From Halobacteriales archaeon QS_5_70_17 (GTDB lineage Archaea; Halobacteriota; Halobacteria; Halobacteriales; Haloarculaceae): a stretch of 51,109 bases of DNA. A program made the translations under genes and the position numbers. Positions 8,855-16,579 of the stretch are shown here, in pieces. A model generated the notes under the pieces. The model saw only the letters and a list, made by a program, of their open reading frames with translations. It had not been told where the DNA came from and searched no databases. The number at the start of each line of letters is the position of its first letter. The first letter of the stretch is position 1. Where the stretch lies: assembly GCA_003021975.1 (NCBI GenBank), contig PXRR01000008.1, forward strand, positions 1 to 51,109. Direction: 5' to 3'.

Positions 8855-9550
8855 GTGGCCGATTCCGATCCCGATTTCGACCCGAGCCGCGTCGACGTCG
8901 TCACCTTCGACTCCTACGGGACGCTCGTCGACACCGACTCCGCGGCCCGCGCGCTCGCCGACCTCGTCGACGACCCGGCGGCGACCGCGCGGCGGTGGCG
9001 ACGGAACGCCCTCCTCTACTCGGTGGTGGCCGGCTACGTCGACGCCTACGGCACCTACGCCGACCTCCACCGCGACGGCCTCCGGGACGCGCTCCGCGCG
9101 GAGGGGATCGACCTCGACGAGGGGCGCCTCCGGGAGATAAACGCCGCCTACCGGGACCTCGATCCCTTCGCGGACGTCGCCCGGGGGTTCGAGCGCCTGG
9201 CGGACGCCGGCTACCACCCGTCGATCCTCTCGAACGGGAACCCCGAGTGGCTCGACGCCCTCGTCGAGTCGGCGGGGATCGAGGAGTCCGTCGCGACCGT
9301 CGTCAGCGCCGACAAGATCCGGACGCTGAAACCCGACCGCGCGCTCTACGTCCACGCTGCCGACCGAGTCGGCGCGCCCCCCGAGCGGATCGCTCACGTC
9401 ACCGCCCACTGGCTGGACGTCCAGGGTGCGGTCCACGCCGGGATGCAGGGGGTCTGGCTCGACCGCGGCGGCCAGTGGCCCTCATTCGGCCCGCGACCGG
9501 CGCTCTCGATCGAGTCGATCGGCGAGGTCTGTGCCCTGCTCGGGGCGTAG
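8855..9550 (+). CDS. HAD-superfamily hydrolase, haloacid dehalogenase type II-like
   Basis: A 231-residue HAD enzyme. Motif I is VVTFDSYGTLVD (nucleophile Asp and acid/base-position Ser, where many phosphatases have DxD). Motif II is ILSNGNPEW and motif III is KTLKPD-like (RTLKPDRALY). Motif IV is weak: HVTAHWLDVQGA replaces the usual GDxxxD, as in L-2-haloacid dehalogenases. DxYGTLVD and SNGNP are type II dehalogenase signatures, though many family members have other substrates. I chose GTG at 8855 (VADSDPDFDPSR); GTG at 8831 is an alternative, and the longer upstream extension lacks family similarity. Confidence 0.86.
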   Translation: MADSDPDFDPSRVDVVTFDSYGTLVDTDSAARALADLVDDPAATARRWRRNALLYSVVAGYVDAYGTYADLHRDGLRDALRAEGIDLDEGRLREINAAYRDLDPFADVARGFERLADAGYHPSILSNGNPEWLDALVESAGIEESVATVVSADKIRTLKPDRALYVHAADRVGAPPERIAHVTAHWLDVQGAVHAGMQGVWLDRGGQWPSFGPRPALSIESIGEVCALLGA

Positions 9551-9579
9551 GCCACCGCGGGCCGGGGCGTCCGGGACCG

Positions 9580-10041
9580 TCACCCGGTCTCCAGATCGAC
9601 CACGCCCGCGTCGAGGAGGTCGCCCAGCACGGTCCGGGCGTGCCCCTTCGGGTCGACGCCGGTGTAGACGTCGTACACCTCGTCGCCGACGAGGACGAAC
9701 GTCGTCCGCGCCGTCGCTCCGCCGGGCCCCCGCTCGACGTCGAAGGCGGACGCCACCTCGCCGTCGGGGTCAGCGAGCAGGTCGAACTCGATGCCGTGTT
9801 TCTCGGCGAACGCGGCGTGGGAGTCGACCCCGTCGACGGAGATGCCGTAGACGGTCACGCCGGCGTCCCGGTAGGCGTCCAGTTCCCGGCCGAACTCCTC
9901 GGCCTCGGTCGTACACCCCGGCGTGTCGTCCGCGGGGTAGAAGTAGACGACCGTCGGTTCCTCGAAGGACGGCGCGACCTCGGTCCCGCGCTGGTTGGAC
10001 GCCGCGACCGTCGGTGCCGGATCGCCCGGTTGCAGCGGCAT
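9580..10041 (-). CDS. Peroxiredoxin, BCP/PrxQ type
   Basis: A 153-residue thiol peroxidase that reduces hydrogen peroxide and organic peroxides. The peroxidatic cysteine lies in YFYPADDTPGCTTEAEEF, where TPGCT is the BCP signature. A second Cys is absent, so this looks like a 1-Cys form or one resolved by an external thiol. GDPAPTVAASNQRG and DPDGEVASAFDVE are also typical. It is convergent with the HAD gene. Its proximity to GCS2-fold genes is notable because haloarchaea use gamma-glutamylcysteine as a thiol, but a functional link is only inference. Confidence 0.93.
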   Translation of the reverse strand: MPLQPGDPAPTVAASNQRGTEVAPSFEEPTVVYFYPADDTPGCTTEAEEFGRELDAYRDAGVTVYGISVDGVDSHAAFAEKHGIEFDLLADPDGEVASAFDVERGPGGATARTTFVLVGDEVYDVYTGVDPKGHARTVLGDLLDAGVVDLETG

Positions 10042-10143
10042 GGCCGGCCTACGGCGGGGGCGCGGAAAACCGTGACCGTACCTGCGACCGCCGCTCGGTT
10101 CGCAGGCGCCCCGTTCATGCCGGCCGCGGTCCACGTGGCACAC

Positions 10144-10371
10144 ATGGACGACCGCGACAGCGATCCGATTCGAGAGCGAGACCGGAGCGGGAACCAGACT
10201 GGACCGTGGGCGCTCGCGCTGGGCGCGCTCGCCGTCGGCGTCGGGGCCGTGGCCACGGAGGCGCTGCGACGGCGCCGGAGCCGATCCTCCGGAGCCGACA
10301 GCGACCGCGGCACGGAGAGCGTGGCGCGGACCGACCCGACCGACCACGAGGGGAGCGGCGACGGCGTCTAG
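10144..10371 (+). CDS. Small single-span membrane protein, unknown function
   Basis: A 75-residue protein with a charged N-terminus (MDDRDSDPIRERDRSGN), one hydrophobic segment (WALALGALAVGVGAVATEAL, about residues 22-41), an Arg-rich positively charged patch (RRRRSRS) and an acidic tail. This suggests an N-out or N-in single-pass protein with the basic patch in the cytoplasm. ATG 27 bases upstream would add MPAAVHVAH. The stop overlaps the end of paralogue B on the opposite strand by 4 bases. I do not recognise a family. Confidence 0.6.
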   Translation: MDDRDSDPIRERDRSGNQTGPWALALGALAVGVGAVATEALRRRRSRSSGADSDRGTESVARTDPTDHEGSGDGV

Positions 10372-11972
10372 CGGGTCTCCCAGTCGACGACTGGCTCGCC
10401 CGCTCGACTCCGCTCGACGTACTCCCGTTGCATCCCCCCGATGGCCGACCGTAGGTCGGCGCCCTCCGCGAGGCGCTCTCGGACGGCCCGCTTCTTCCAG
10501 CGACTGGGGGTCGTCCCCCGCTCCCGGCGGGCCTCGATCGGCGCGAGGAGGTCGTCGACGTCGGGTTCGGAGAGCCCCTGCTCGCGGAGGCCCCGCCGGG
10601 CGTACGCGAACAGTTCGCCGTAGACGACATCGGGATCGTCGGTCCGCTCGCCGTCGGCGTCGACCCACGCGAGGTCGGCGTCGAGGCCGTCCTCTACCGC
10701 CCGGTAGAAGCTCCGGCGGGCGGCCGCCCACTCGAGGCTCGCCAGCGGGTGGTCGGCGGCGACCAGTCCCCGGACGAGCCCCGAGACCAGCGCCTGGAGG
10801 CCGACCGTCGCCGCGACGGTGGGCTGGGTCGGCAGCGGGCGGTACTCGATGCGGACCGACTCCTCGCCGGCGCCCGCGAGCGCTTCTCCCCCGACGACCG
10901 CGCGGAGCCACCGCCAGTAGGTGCCCCGCTTGTGGTCGAGTTCCCAGATCCGGTCGGCGTACCCCTCGACGGCGTCGCCGCCTTTCACCCACTCCTTGAG
11001 GAACGGCGCGCACGTCCGGTCTTCGAGCAGGCGGCCGACGACGTCGGTCACGCTCTCGACGTCCTCCGGGAACCGGACCTTCCGGTCGCCGGTGTTGATC
11101 GCCTGCTCGAAGACCGGCACCCGGAGTTCGTGGTAGGTCGCGTCGACCAGTTCCTCGGGGGTCGTCGGCGCGGCGTCGAGTCCGGTGACGCCGGTCCGCT
11201 CGTCGGTTCCGGCCGGACCGGCCCCGCGCTCGCCGCCGAGGTCGTAGAGGTCCGCCGGGAGGAACGGCGAGTTGGTCGCCAGCGCGAGCACCGGTCCGAG
11301 CGTGCGGACGGCGACCGCGTAGTGGTCGGGGAACGCCCCGGAGTCGGGCACCTGCAGGTGCGGTTGGATCGACGACGTCAGAGACTCCACGAGGATCGAC
11401 GGGAACGACCGCCGGACGCCCGGGAGGTCCAGGTCGACGCTCCCGCCGGCGCGCGCGAGCACGTCGTTGTCGATGGCGCAGTACCGCGGCGAGGCTCGCA
11501 TGTTCCGAGCGACGGTCACGCCGTCTTCGACGTCGACCGCCGAGAGGTAGGCGTCGGTCCCCTCCGGCGGCGGGACGGTCCACATGCCGTCGAGTACCAG
11601 TTCCAGCCCCTCCTCGGCGAGTGCCGCTCGTGCGCCGGCCACGCGCTCGGCGATTCGGTCGGCCTGGGCCGCGAGGCCGTCCGCGTCGAACCGGTTCGGC
11701 GGCGTGTTGAGTTCGAGGTTGTGGAGGCCGAGTTCCCCGTTGCAGGCCGGGTCAGCGAGGACGGCCTCGGGGACGCGGGCGAGGCGCCCCTCGCCGTCGA
11801 CGGCGTAGGCCTCCAGTTCGAGGCCGACGGTGTAGGCCTCGTTCTCGAAGGCCCCGCTCGTCAGCGCTTCCCGGAGGGTAGCGGCCTGCTCCTCGACGCG
11901 CCGTTCGAACTCCTCGCGAGTCTCGGGGGCGAGCGAGCGCCGCACCAGGTCGACCGGGCCCGGATCGGGCAT
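10368..11972 (-). CDS. GCS2-fold (glutamate-cysteine ligase 2 / YbdK-like) protein, paralogue B
   Basis: A 534-residue paralogue of 4540-6015. Key segments in order are LVRRSLAPETREEFERRVEE (N-terminal helix), [80 protein letters not shown] and [13 protein letters not shown]. These are the GCS2 metal- and ATP-binding positions, so ATP-dependent ligation of glutamate to an amine is plausible. An extra segment of about 40 residues follows the DLYD motif (Gly/Thr-rich, GAGPAGTDERTGVTG), absent from paralogue A. The start at 11972 aligns with that of A; in-frame codons to 12074 have no counterpart. Confidence 0.8.
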   Translation of the reverse strand: MPDPGPVDLVRRSLAPETREEFERRVEEQAATLREALTSGAFENEAYTVGLELEAYAVDGEGRLARVPEAVLADPACNGELGLHNLELNTPPNRFDADGLAAQADRIAERVAGARAALAEEGLELVLDGMWTVPPPEGTDAYLSAVDVEDGVTVARNMRASPRYCAIDNDVLARAGGSVDLDLPGVRRSFPSILVESLTSSIQPHLQVPDSGAFPDHYAVAVRTLGPVLALATNSPFLPADLYDLGGERGAGPAGTDERTGVTGLDAAPTTPEELVDATYHELRVPVFEQAINTGDRKVRFPEDVESVTDVVGRLLEDRTCAPFLKEWVKGGDAVEGYADRIWELDHKRGTYWRWLRAVVGGEALAGAGEESVRIEYRPLPTQPTVAATVGLQALVSGLVRGLVAADHPLASLEWAAARRSFYRAVEDGLDADLAWVDADGERTDDPDVVYGELFAYARRGLREQGLSEPDVDDLLAPIEARRERGTTPSRWKKRAVRERLAEGADLRSAIGGMQREYVERSRAGEPVVDWETR

Positions 11973-12131
11973 CACCTCCGCATAAGCGGGTGGTTCTCTT
12001 AGCGTTGGGGTTCCGCGCAGACGGTCGGGACGGACCTCGGCCGCCGCTCCGCCGCCCGGTGACACCGACGTCACGGGGTGGCACCGCCGTCGCCAAACGC
12101 AGATACCGGGACCAGCCCTAGGGACGGACGC

Positions 12132-12215
12132 ATGCTACCGACTCTTGCGACGACAGTGACGGCCGCGGCTCCGACTCCGGCGACCGAGCGACGCCTGACG
12201 GAGGTGACGGCCTGA
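12132..12215 (+). CDS. Possible 27-residue leader ORF before the NmrA-like gene
   Basis: ATG at 12132 opens a 27-codon frame (MLPTLATTVTAAAPTPATER...) whose TGA overlaps the ATG of the next gene as TGATG. A weak TATA-like CAGATA (12100-12105) lies about 27-32 bases upstream. The peptide is Ala/Thr-rich and resembles nothing I know. It could be a leader for translational coupling or chance. Confidence 0.25.
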   Translation: MLPTLATTVTAAAPTPATERRLTEVTA

Positions 12216-13123
12216 TGGCCGAGCGCAGCGTTCTCGTGACCGGCGCCACCGGCAACCAGGGCGGCGCGGTCGTCGACCACCTGCTCGACGCCGGGACGGA
12301 GTTCGACGTCCGCGGTCTCACCCGCGACGCCGACAGCGACGCCGCGCAGTCCCTCGAGGACCGCGGCGTGACGATGCTCGAGGGGGACCTCGACGACCCG
12401 GACTCGTTCCGGGAGCACGTCGCCGACGCCGACGCCGTCTTCGCGGTGACGAACTTCTGGACCCAGGGCTACGAGGGACAGGTCCGGCAGGGCAAGAACC
12501 TCGCGGAGGTCGCCAGCGAGGAGGGCGTCGAGCAGTTCGTCTTCAGCGGCGTGGGGAGCCACCACCGCGACACGGGCGTCCCCCACTTCGACTCCGCCTG
12601 GGAGATCGACCAGCACGCGCAGTCGCTGGACCTGCCGCTGACGGTCCTCCAGCCGGTCTTCTTCCTCCAGAACTTCGAGGCGTTCGCGGAGGACATCGTC
12701 GAGGACGGCACCGTCGCCCTCCCGCTTGAGGAGGGCGTCTCGCTGCAGATGATCGACGTGGACGATCTCGGCCGCGCCGCGGCGGTCGCCTTCGAGGCCC
12801 CCGACGAGCACGTCGGCGAGCGCTACGAACTCGCCGGCGACGACAGGACCCTGGAGGAGACCGCCGACGCCCTCTCGGCGGTCACCGGCGTCGATGTCGA
12901 CGCCTACCACGTCCCCATCGAGGACGCCTACGAGGAGTTCGGCGAGGAGTTCACCGTCATGTGCGAGTGGTTCAACGAGGTCGGCTACGACGCCGACATC
13001 GACGCCCTGGAAGAGACGTTCGGCTTCGAGTTCACCGACCTGGAGGAGTACCTCCGCGGGCACGGCTGGGAGGACAAGGAGGGCATGGCCGCCGTCCCCG
13101 GGTGGGTCAAGGCCTTCCAGTAG
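12215..13123 (+). CDS. NmrA-like / NAD(P)-binding Rossmann protein
   Basis: A 302-residue atypical short-chain dehydrogenase. The nucleotide-binding motif is VTGATGNQGGAVVDHLLDAG at residues 7-26. An NmrA/HSCARG pattern follows: TRDADSDAAQSLEDRGV, EGDLDDPDSF, DAVFAVTNFW and FVFSGVGSHHRDTGVPHFDS. The classical SDR Tyr-x-x-x-Lys is not evident, so it may be a redox sensor or act on quinone or NADPH binding rather than as a classic dehydrogenase. The C-terminal half includes YELAGDDRTLEETADALSAV. The start ATG overlaps the stop of a possible leader ORF. Confidence 0.88.
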   Translation: MAERSVLVTGATGNQGGAVVDHLLDAGTEFDVRGLTRDADSDAAQSLEDRGVTMLEGDLDDPDSFREHVADADAVFAVTNFWTQGYEGQVRQGKNLAEVASEEGVEQFVFSGVGSHHRDTGVPHFDSAWEIDQHAQSLDLPLTVLQPVFFLQNFEAFAEDIVEDGTVALPLEEGVSLQMIDVDDLGRAAAVAFEAPDEHVGERYELAGDDRTLEETADALSAVTGVDVDAYHVPIEDAYEEFGEEFTVMCEWFNEVGYDADIDALEETFGFEFTDLEEYLRGHGWEDKEGMAAVPGWVKAFQ

Positions 13124-13198
13124 CGCCTCCGCCGACCGCCGACCCGTCTCCGCGAGTCTAGAAGGTTTTTCATGTGTTAGCAATATTCACGGACGACA

Positions 13199-13963
13199 AT
13201 GGCAACTCCCCCTCGGCGCCCCACCGTCCGGGGCACGGTCCGCGGAATGGGCGCGCGGGCGAACCCGGCGTTCGCCGTCGCGGTCGTCGTCGTCCCGCTG
13301 GCGCTGCTGGCCTACGTGCTGACGACCGGTTCCGTCCGGGCTCACACCTACGTCCACGTGATGGCGGGCGTCCTCTGGACGGGGATCGACCTGTTCATGG
13401 CGCTCGTGCTCGGACCCGTGCTCGGGGGACTGGCCGTCGAGGAGCGCGCGAGCGTCTTCGAGCGGTTCACTCCGAAGATGGCGTTCCTGATGCCGACGCT
13501 CGCGGCGGTCACCATCGTCGGCGGGATCACACTCGCGCTCCGACTGGGCTACTTCCCGAACGCCGACCCGTGGCTGGCGCTGTTCACCGCGCTGTCGCTG
13601 CTGCCGGCGCTCGCGCTGATCGGGTGGCAGTTCGACGCCTTCGGCGACCGCCGCTGGCGGGTCGTCGCCGCGCTCGCGGCGGTCGGCAGCGGCGCCTACC
13701 TCGCGGTCGCGCTCCCCGAGTTCGCGATGACGACCCCGGCGGTGGCCGTCTCGCTGGCCATCGTCGCGGTCCTGACCGTGATCGGTTTCGGCGTCCTGCT
13801 GCCCGGCGAGGTACGCCTGTACCTCGAGATGAACTCCGCGGACCCCGACGCCGAGGCGATCAGCGCCATCGGGATGCGAAACGCCAAGCTCAGCGGCGTC
13901 CAGGGGGCCTTCCAGCTAGCGATCGTCGCCGTCATGGTCGTCCTTCGGTGGGGCGGGGCGTGA
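13199..13963 (+). CDS. Integral membrane protein, unknown function
   Basis: A 254-residue protein with about six to seven hydrophobic segments. Conserved-looking features are VHVMAGVLWTGIDLFMALVL near residue 57, with His and Trp in a membrane segment, FERFTPKMAFLMPTLAAVT and GEVRLYLEMNS near the C-terminus. The HVxAGVxWxG pattern recalls heme- or copper-related membrane proteins of the DUF2269/CopD type, but this is a weak resemblance. ATG at 13247 (MGARANPAF) is an alternative start. An AT-rich element (GGTTTTTCATG, about 13164-13174) lies about 30 bases upstream of 13199 and favours the longer form. Confidence 0.72.
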   Translation: MATPPRRPTVRGTVRGMGARANPAFAVAVVVVPLALLAYVLTTGSVRAHTYVHVMAGVLWTGIDLFMALVLGPVLGGLAVEERASVFERFTPKMAFLMPTLAAVTIVGGITLALRLGYFPNADPWLALFTALSLLPALALIGWQFDAFGDRRWRVVAALAAVGSGAYLAVALPEFAMTTPAVAVSLAIVAVLTVIGFGVLLPGEVRLYLEMNSADPDAEAISAIGMRNAKLSGVQGAFQLAIVAVMVVLRWGGA

Positions 13964-13971
13964 GCGGTGAA

Positions 13972-13988
13972 CGGGTTGTGTCAACCCG
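13972..13988. repeat. 7-bp inverted repeat before GCS2-fold paralogue C
   Basis: CGGGTTG (13972-13978) and CAACCCG (13982-13988) are exact inverted copies with a 3-base spacer TGT. The element lies 9 bases after the membrane protein stop and 34 bases before the next ATG. It could be an operator for the downstream gene or an RNA hairpin. Confidence 0.4.
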
Positions 13989-14021
13989 GACGTTGAAACC
14001 ATTCCCCGGCGTGGTGGGCCT

Positions 14022-15521
14022 ATGACCACCTCTGACCTCGCCTCGCGGGTGTCCGACCTCCTGGCGGTCGACGCCGAGGAGTTCCAGGCGCGAGCGGAAC
14101 GCGAGGCCGAGGAGCTCAAATCGGAGGCGCAGGCGGGCACCTTCGATAACCCCCAGGGAATCATCGGACTGGAGTACGAGTTCTACGGAATCGACGCCGA
14201 GACCGGCGCGCTCAAGCGCGTCCCTCGCCGACTGCTGGAGTTCATCGGCTTCGAGAAGGAACTCGGTCTGCACAACGCCGAGATGCAGACGACCCCCCAG
14301 CCGCTCTCCCGGTACGGTCTCGTCGCACAGAAGGCCGAGGTGCAGGCGCGGTTGGACGCCGCGCTCGGCGAGACGCTCTCCTCGGACATCCGGCTGGTCA
14401 GCGACGGCATCTGGACGGTGCCGCCGATCGGCGAGACCGCCGCGGAGTATCTCACCGACAGCGTCGAGGACCGCGGCGTCCGCATCGCGACGAACATGTC
14501 CGACGCCGTCCGGTACCACGCGATGGCCAACGTCGAGGGGGGGATCAGCATGGAACTCGACGTCCCCCACGTCTCGCTGTCGGCGGACACGGTGATGCCC
14601 GAGAGCCTCATCACGTCGATCCAGCCCCACTACCAGGTCTCCCACGCCCCGGACCTGCCGACGTACTTCCGGTACGCGCTGCGGATCGCGGGACCGCTGC
14701 TCGCGCTCGGAGTGAACTCCCCGTTCCTCCCGCCGGGGCTGTACGACGCCGACCCCGAGGAGGTGCTCGCGGACTGCTGGATGGAGAACCGCGTCGGGAT
14801 CTTCGAGTCGTTCCTCGACGCCGGCGAGGACAAGGTGCGGTTCCCCGAGGAGTTCGACACTGTCGAGGAGATTATCGACGACATCGCCGCCGACCGGACG
14901 GTCGTCCCGATGCTGATCGACGAGTCGGGGCGGTACGACGATCGCTTCGCTCACTTCCGGCACAAGCACGGCTCCTACTGGCGGTGGATCCGGCCGGTCT
15001 TCGACGGCGCGACCCGGTCGGCGGCCAACGCCCGCATCGAGTTCCGCCCGCTGCCGGGCCAGCCGACCGTCCACGACACCATCGCCCTGCAGGCGACCTA
15101 CGCGGGCCTGCTGGAGAGCCTCCCGACCCGCGGGCACCCGGTCGTCGGGCTGGACTGGGCGGACGCGCGGGACAACTTCTACGCCGCCGTCGAGGACGGC
15201 GTCCAGGCGGAGTTCACCTGGGTCACGGGCGACGGCGACACCACCACGGACACGGACGTCATCTACGGGGAACTGTTCGAGTACGCCCGCGACGGCCTGT
15301 CGCTGCGCGGGCTCTCCGACCCCGAGATCGACGAGTACCTCCGCCCGCTGGCCGAGCGCGTCGAGCGGAGGACGACGCCAGCCCGCTGGAAACACCGGAA
15401 GGTCAACCGGGCAGTGAAGGCGGGTACCCCGTTCGCCGAGGCGGTCTGGGGGATGCAGGCCGATTACGTCGACCATCAGGAGTCGACGCTCGTCGAGGGG
15501 ACGTTCATCGACTGGCTGTAG
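14022..15521 (+). CDS. GCS2-fold (glutamate-cysteine ligase 2 / YbdK-like) protein, paralogue C
   Basis: A 499-residue, more divergent third GCS2-fold protein. Equivalent motifs are IGLEYEFYGID (residues about 48-58), HNAEMQTTPQPL (about 85), TSIQPHYQVS (about 205), LALGVNSPFLPPGLYD (about 228), KHGSYWRWIRPVF (about 315) and RIEFRPLPGQPTV (about 338). Compared with A and B, the first motif has LEYE for LELE and the third has HYQVS for HLQVP. It probably performs a related ATP-dependent glutamate ligation, perhaps on another acceptor. It sits on the opposite strand to A and B, 58 bases after the membrane protein gene. An inverted repeat at 13972-13988 precedes it. Confidence 0.8.
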   Translation: MTTSDLASRVSDLLAVDAEEFQARAEREAEELKSEAQAGTFDNPQGIIGLEYEFYGIDAETGALKRVPRRLLEFIGFEKELGLHNAEMQTTPQPLSRYGLVAQKAEVQARLDAALGETLSSDIRLVSDGIWTVPPIGETAAEYLTDSVEDRGVRIATNMSDAVRYHAMANVEGGISMELDVPHVSLSADTVMPESLITSIQPHYQVSHAPDLPTYFRYALRIAGPLLALGVNSPFLPPGLYDADPEEVLADCWMENRVGIFESFLDAGEDKVRFPEEFDTVEEIIDDIAADRTVVPMLIDESGRYDDRFAHFRHKHGSYWRWIRPVFDGATRSAANARIEFRPLPGQPTVHDTIALQATYAGLLESLPTRGHPVVGLDWADARDNFYAAVEDGVQAEFTWVTGDGDTTTDTDVIYGELFEYARDGLSLRGLSDPEIDEYLRPLAERVERRTTPARWKHRKVNRAVKAGTPFAEAVWGMQADYVDHQESTLVEGTFIDWL

Positions 15522-15543
15522 AACGGCTGCGCGGTTCCGGGGG

Positions 15544-16416
15544 CTACTCGTAGGTGAGGCTCATCCCGCCCTCGTGGTGCATGTCGCCGCCGTCGAGGAA
15601 GCGGGCGTGCTCCGAGAGCCCCATCACGAACAGGTTCGCCACCTCGTAGGGCTCCATCATCTCCTTGACCCGCGCCTGGCCGAGCAGCACGTCCTCGACG
15701 GCCTCCTCGACGGTGATCCCCCGGCTGTCGGCGGTGTCGGGCAACTGCTTGGCGACCAGTTCCGTCTTCACGTAGCCGGTCGACACCGTGAACGCCCGGA
15801 CGTCGCCGTCGCCCTCGGCGGCCGTCGACTGGGTGAGCCCGCGGAGGCCGAACTTGACCGTGTTGTAGGCCACCTTCTCCTTGGTGACGTAGTGGCCGTG
15901 GACCGAGCACATGTTCCCGACGGCGCCGCCGCCGTGCTCCTCGAAGTGGGGCCAGCAGAGCTTCGTCAGCAGGAGCGGCGCGCGCTGCATGATCGCGTGC
16001 ATCTGGTCGTACTTCTCCATCGGGAACTCGCCGATGGGGTCGATGTGCTGGATGCCGGCGATGTTACAGAGGTAGCGCAGCGCCCCCTCGTCGGCGGCGG
16101 CCTCGACGACCTCGCGCATCTCGTCGTCGTCGGTCAGGTCGCCGGGTTCGGCGACGACCCGACCGGGCAGGTCCAGTTCGCCGGCGCGGTCGCCGACTTC
16201 CGCCAGCCCCTCCTCGTCGACGTCCGTGCCCACGACGGTGAGGCCGTTAGCGGCGAGCGCGAGACTCGTCGCCCGGCCGATGCCGTTGCCGGCGCCGGTG
16301 ACCAGCGCGACCGTTCCGTCGTGGAAGTCCGGGTCGTCGACGGTGAGCAGGTCGTCGGCGGTGATCTCGCTGGGACCGTACTCCTCCAGGGCCTCCTCGG
16401 GTGTCGTGTCGGCCAT
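15544..16416 (-). CDS. Short-chain dehydrogenase/reductase
   Basis: A 290-residue classical SDR. The cofactor motif is VTGAGNGIGRATSLALAANG, followed by GTDVDEEGLAEV, where Asp after beta-strand 2 favours NAD. CNIAGIQHIDPIGEF is the NAG-like segment. The catalytic Ser lies in NMCSVHGHYV and Tyr-x-x-x-Lys in YNTVKFG. The pattern resembles 3-hydroxybutyrate dehydrogenases, but the substrate is not certain. ATG at 16443 is possible, but a TATA box (minus strand CTATAT, 16441-16447) lies about 28 bases before ATG 16416, so a leaderless start at 16416 is preferred. Confidence 0.88.
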   Translation of the reverse strand: MADTTPEEALEEYGPSEITADDLLTVDDPDFHDGTVALVTGAGNGIGRATSLALAANGLTVVGTDVDEEGLAEVGDRAGELDLPGRVVAEPGDLTDDDEMREVVEAAADEGALRYLCNIAGIQHIDPIGEFPMEKYDQMHAIMQRAPLLLTKLCWPHFEEHGGGAVGNMCSVHGHYVTKEKVAYNTVKFGLRGLTQSTAAEGDGDVRAFTVSTGYVKTELVAKQLPDTADSRGITVEEAVEDVLLGQARVKEMMEPYEVANLFVMGLSEHARFLDGGDMHHEGGMSLTYE

Positions 16417-16440
16417 ACGATCGGCTACCTTCGCAGGGGA

Positions 16441-16447
16441 CATATAG
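16441..16447 (-). promoter_or_regulatory. TATA box of the SDR gene
   Basis: Minus-strand CTATAT centred about 28 bases before ATG 16416. It fits leaderless transcription and argues against the upstream ATG at 16443. Confidence 0.55.
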
Positions 16448-16524
16448 CCCGGCGACCCGGAGCGAGGGATCGACGCGACCGGACGGATCGTCGCTCGGAC
16501 GACGTGATAGCGAGCGAACGGGAA

Positions 16525-16538
16525 TTAGGGTCGCCTAA
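16525..16538. promoter_or_regulatory. DtxR-type operator, upstream copy
   Basis: TTAGGGTCGCCTAA, an imperfect palindrome of the TTAGG(N4)CCTAA form, lies 13 bases upstream of the TATA-like TTATGTAG (16551-16558) of the iron-binding lipoprotein gene. DtxR/IdeR-family iron repressors, including haloarchaeal Idr proteins, recognise sites of this form. Iron control is inferred. Confidence 0.6.
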
Positions 16539-16560
16539 ACTTCGTCGGGCTTATGTAGTA

Positions 16561-16574
16561 TTAGGTCGGCCTAA
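16561..16574. promoter_or_regulatory. DtxR-type operator, downstream copy
   Basis: TTAGGTCGGCCTAA lies between the TATA-like element (16551-16558) and the ATG at 16580. A repressor bound here would block the transcription start. It shares both half-sites with the copies at 16525 and 17820. Confidence 0.65.
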
Positions 16575-16579
16575 ACGGT

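Noticed and set aside
9580-11583. A 667-codon minus-strand frame running through several genes
   Set aside because: Only the last 153 codons are real (the peroxiredoxin); the rest is an out-of-frame reading of paralogue B.
13932-15476. A 514-codon minus-strand frame
   Set aside because: It is the antisense of GCS2-fold paralogue C, whose own frame has ordered family motifs.
4540-15521. Calling the three paralogues GshA (glutamate-cysteine ligase) outright
   Set aside because: They share the fold motifs but are much longer than characterised GshA/YbdK, and three paralogues cannot all be assumed to have this activity.
15544-16416. Assigning this SDR to the PHA locus as a 3-hydroxybutyrate dehydrogenase
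   Set aside because: It is 6 kb away, on its own promoter, and SDR sequence motifs alone do not fix the substrate.
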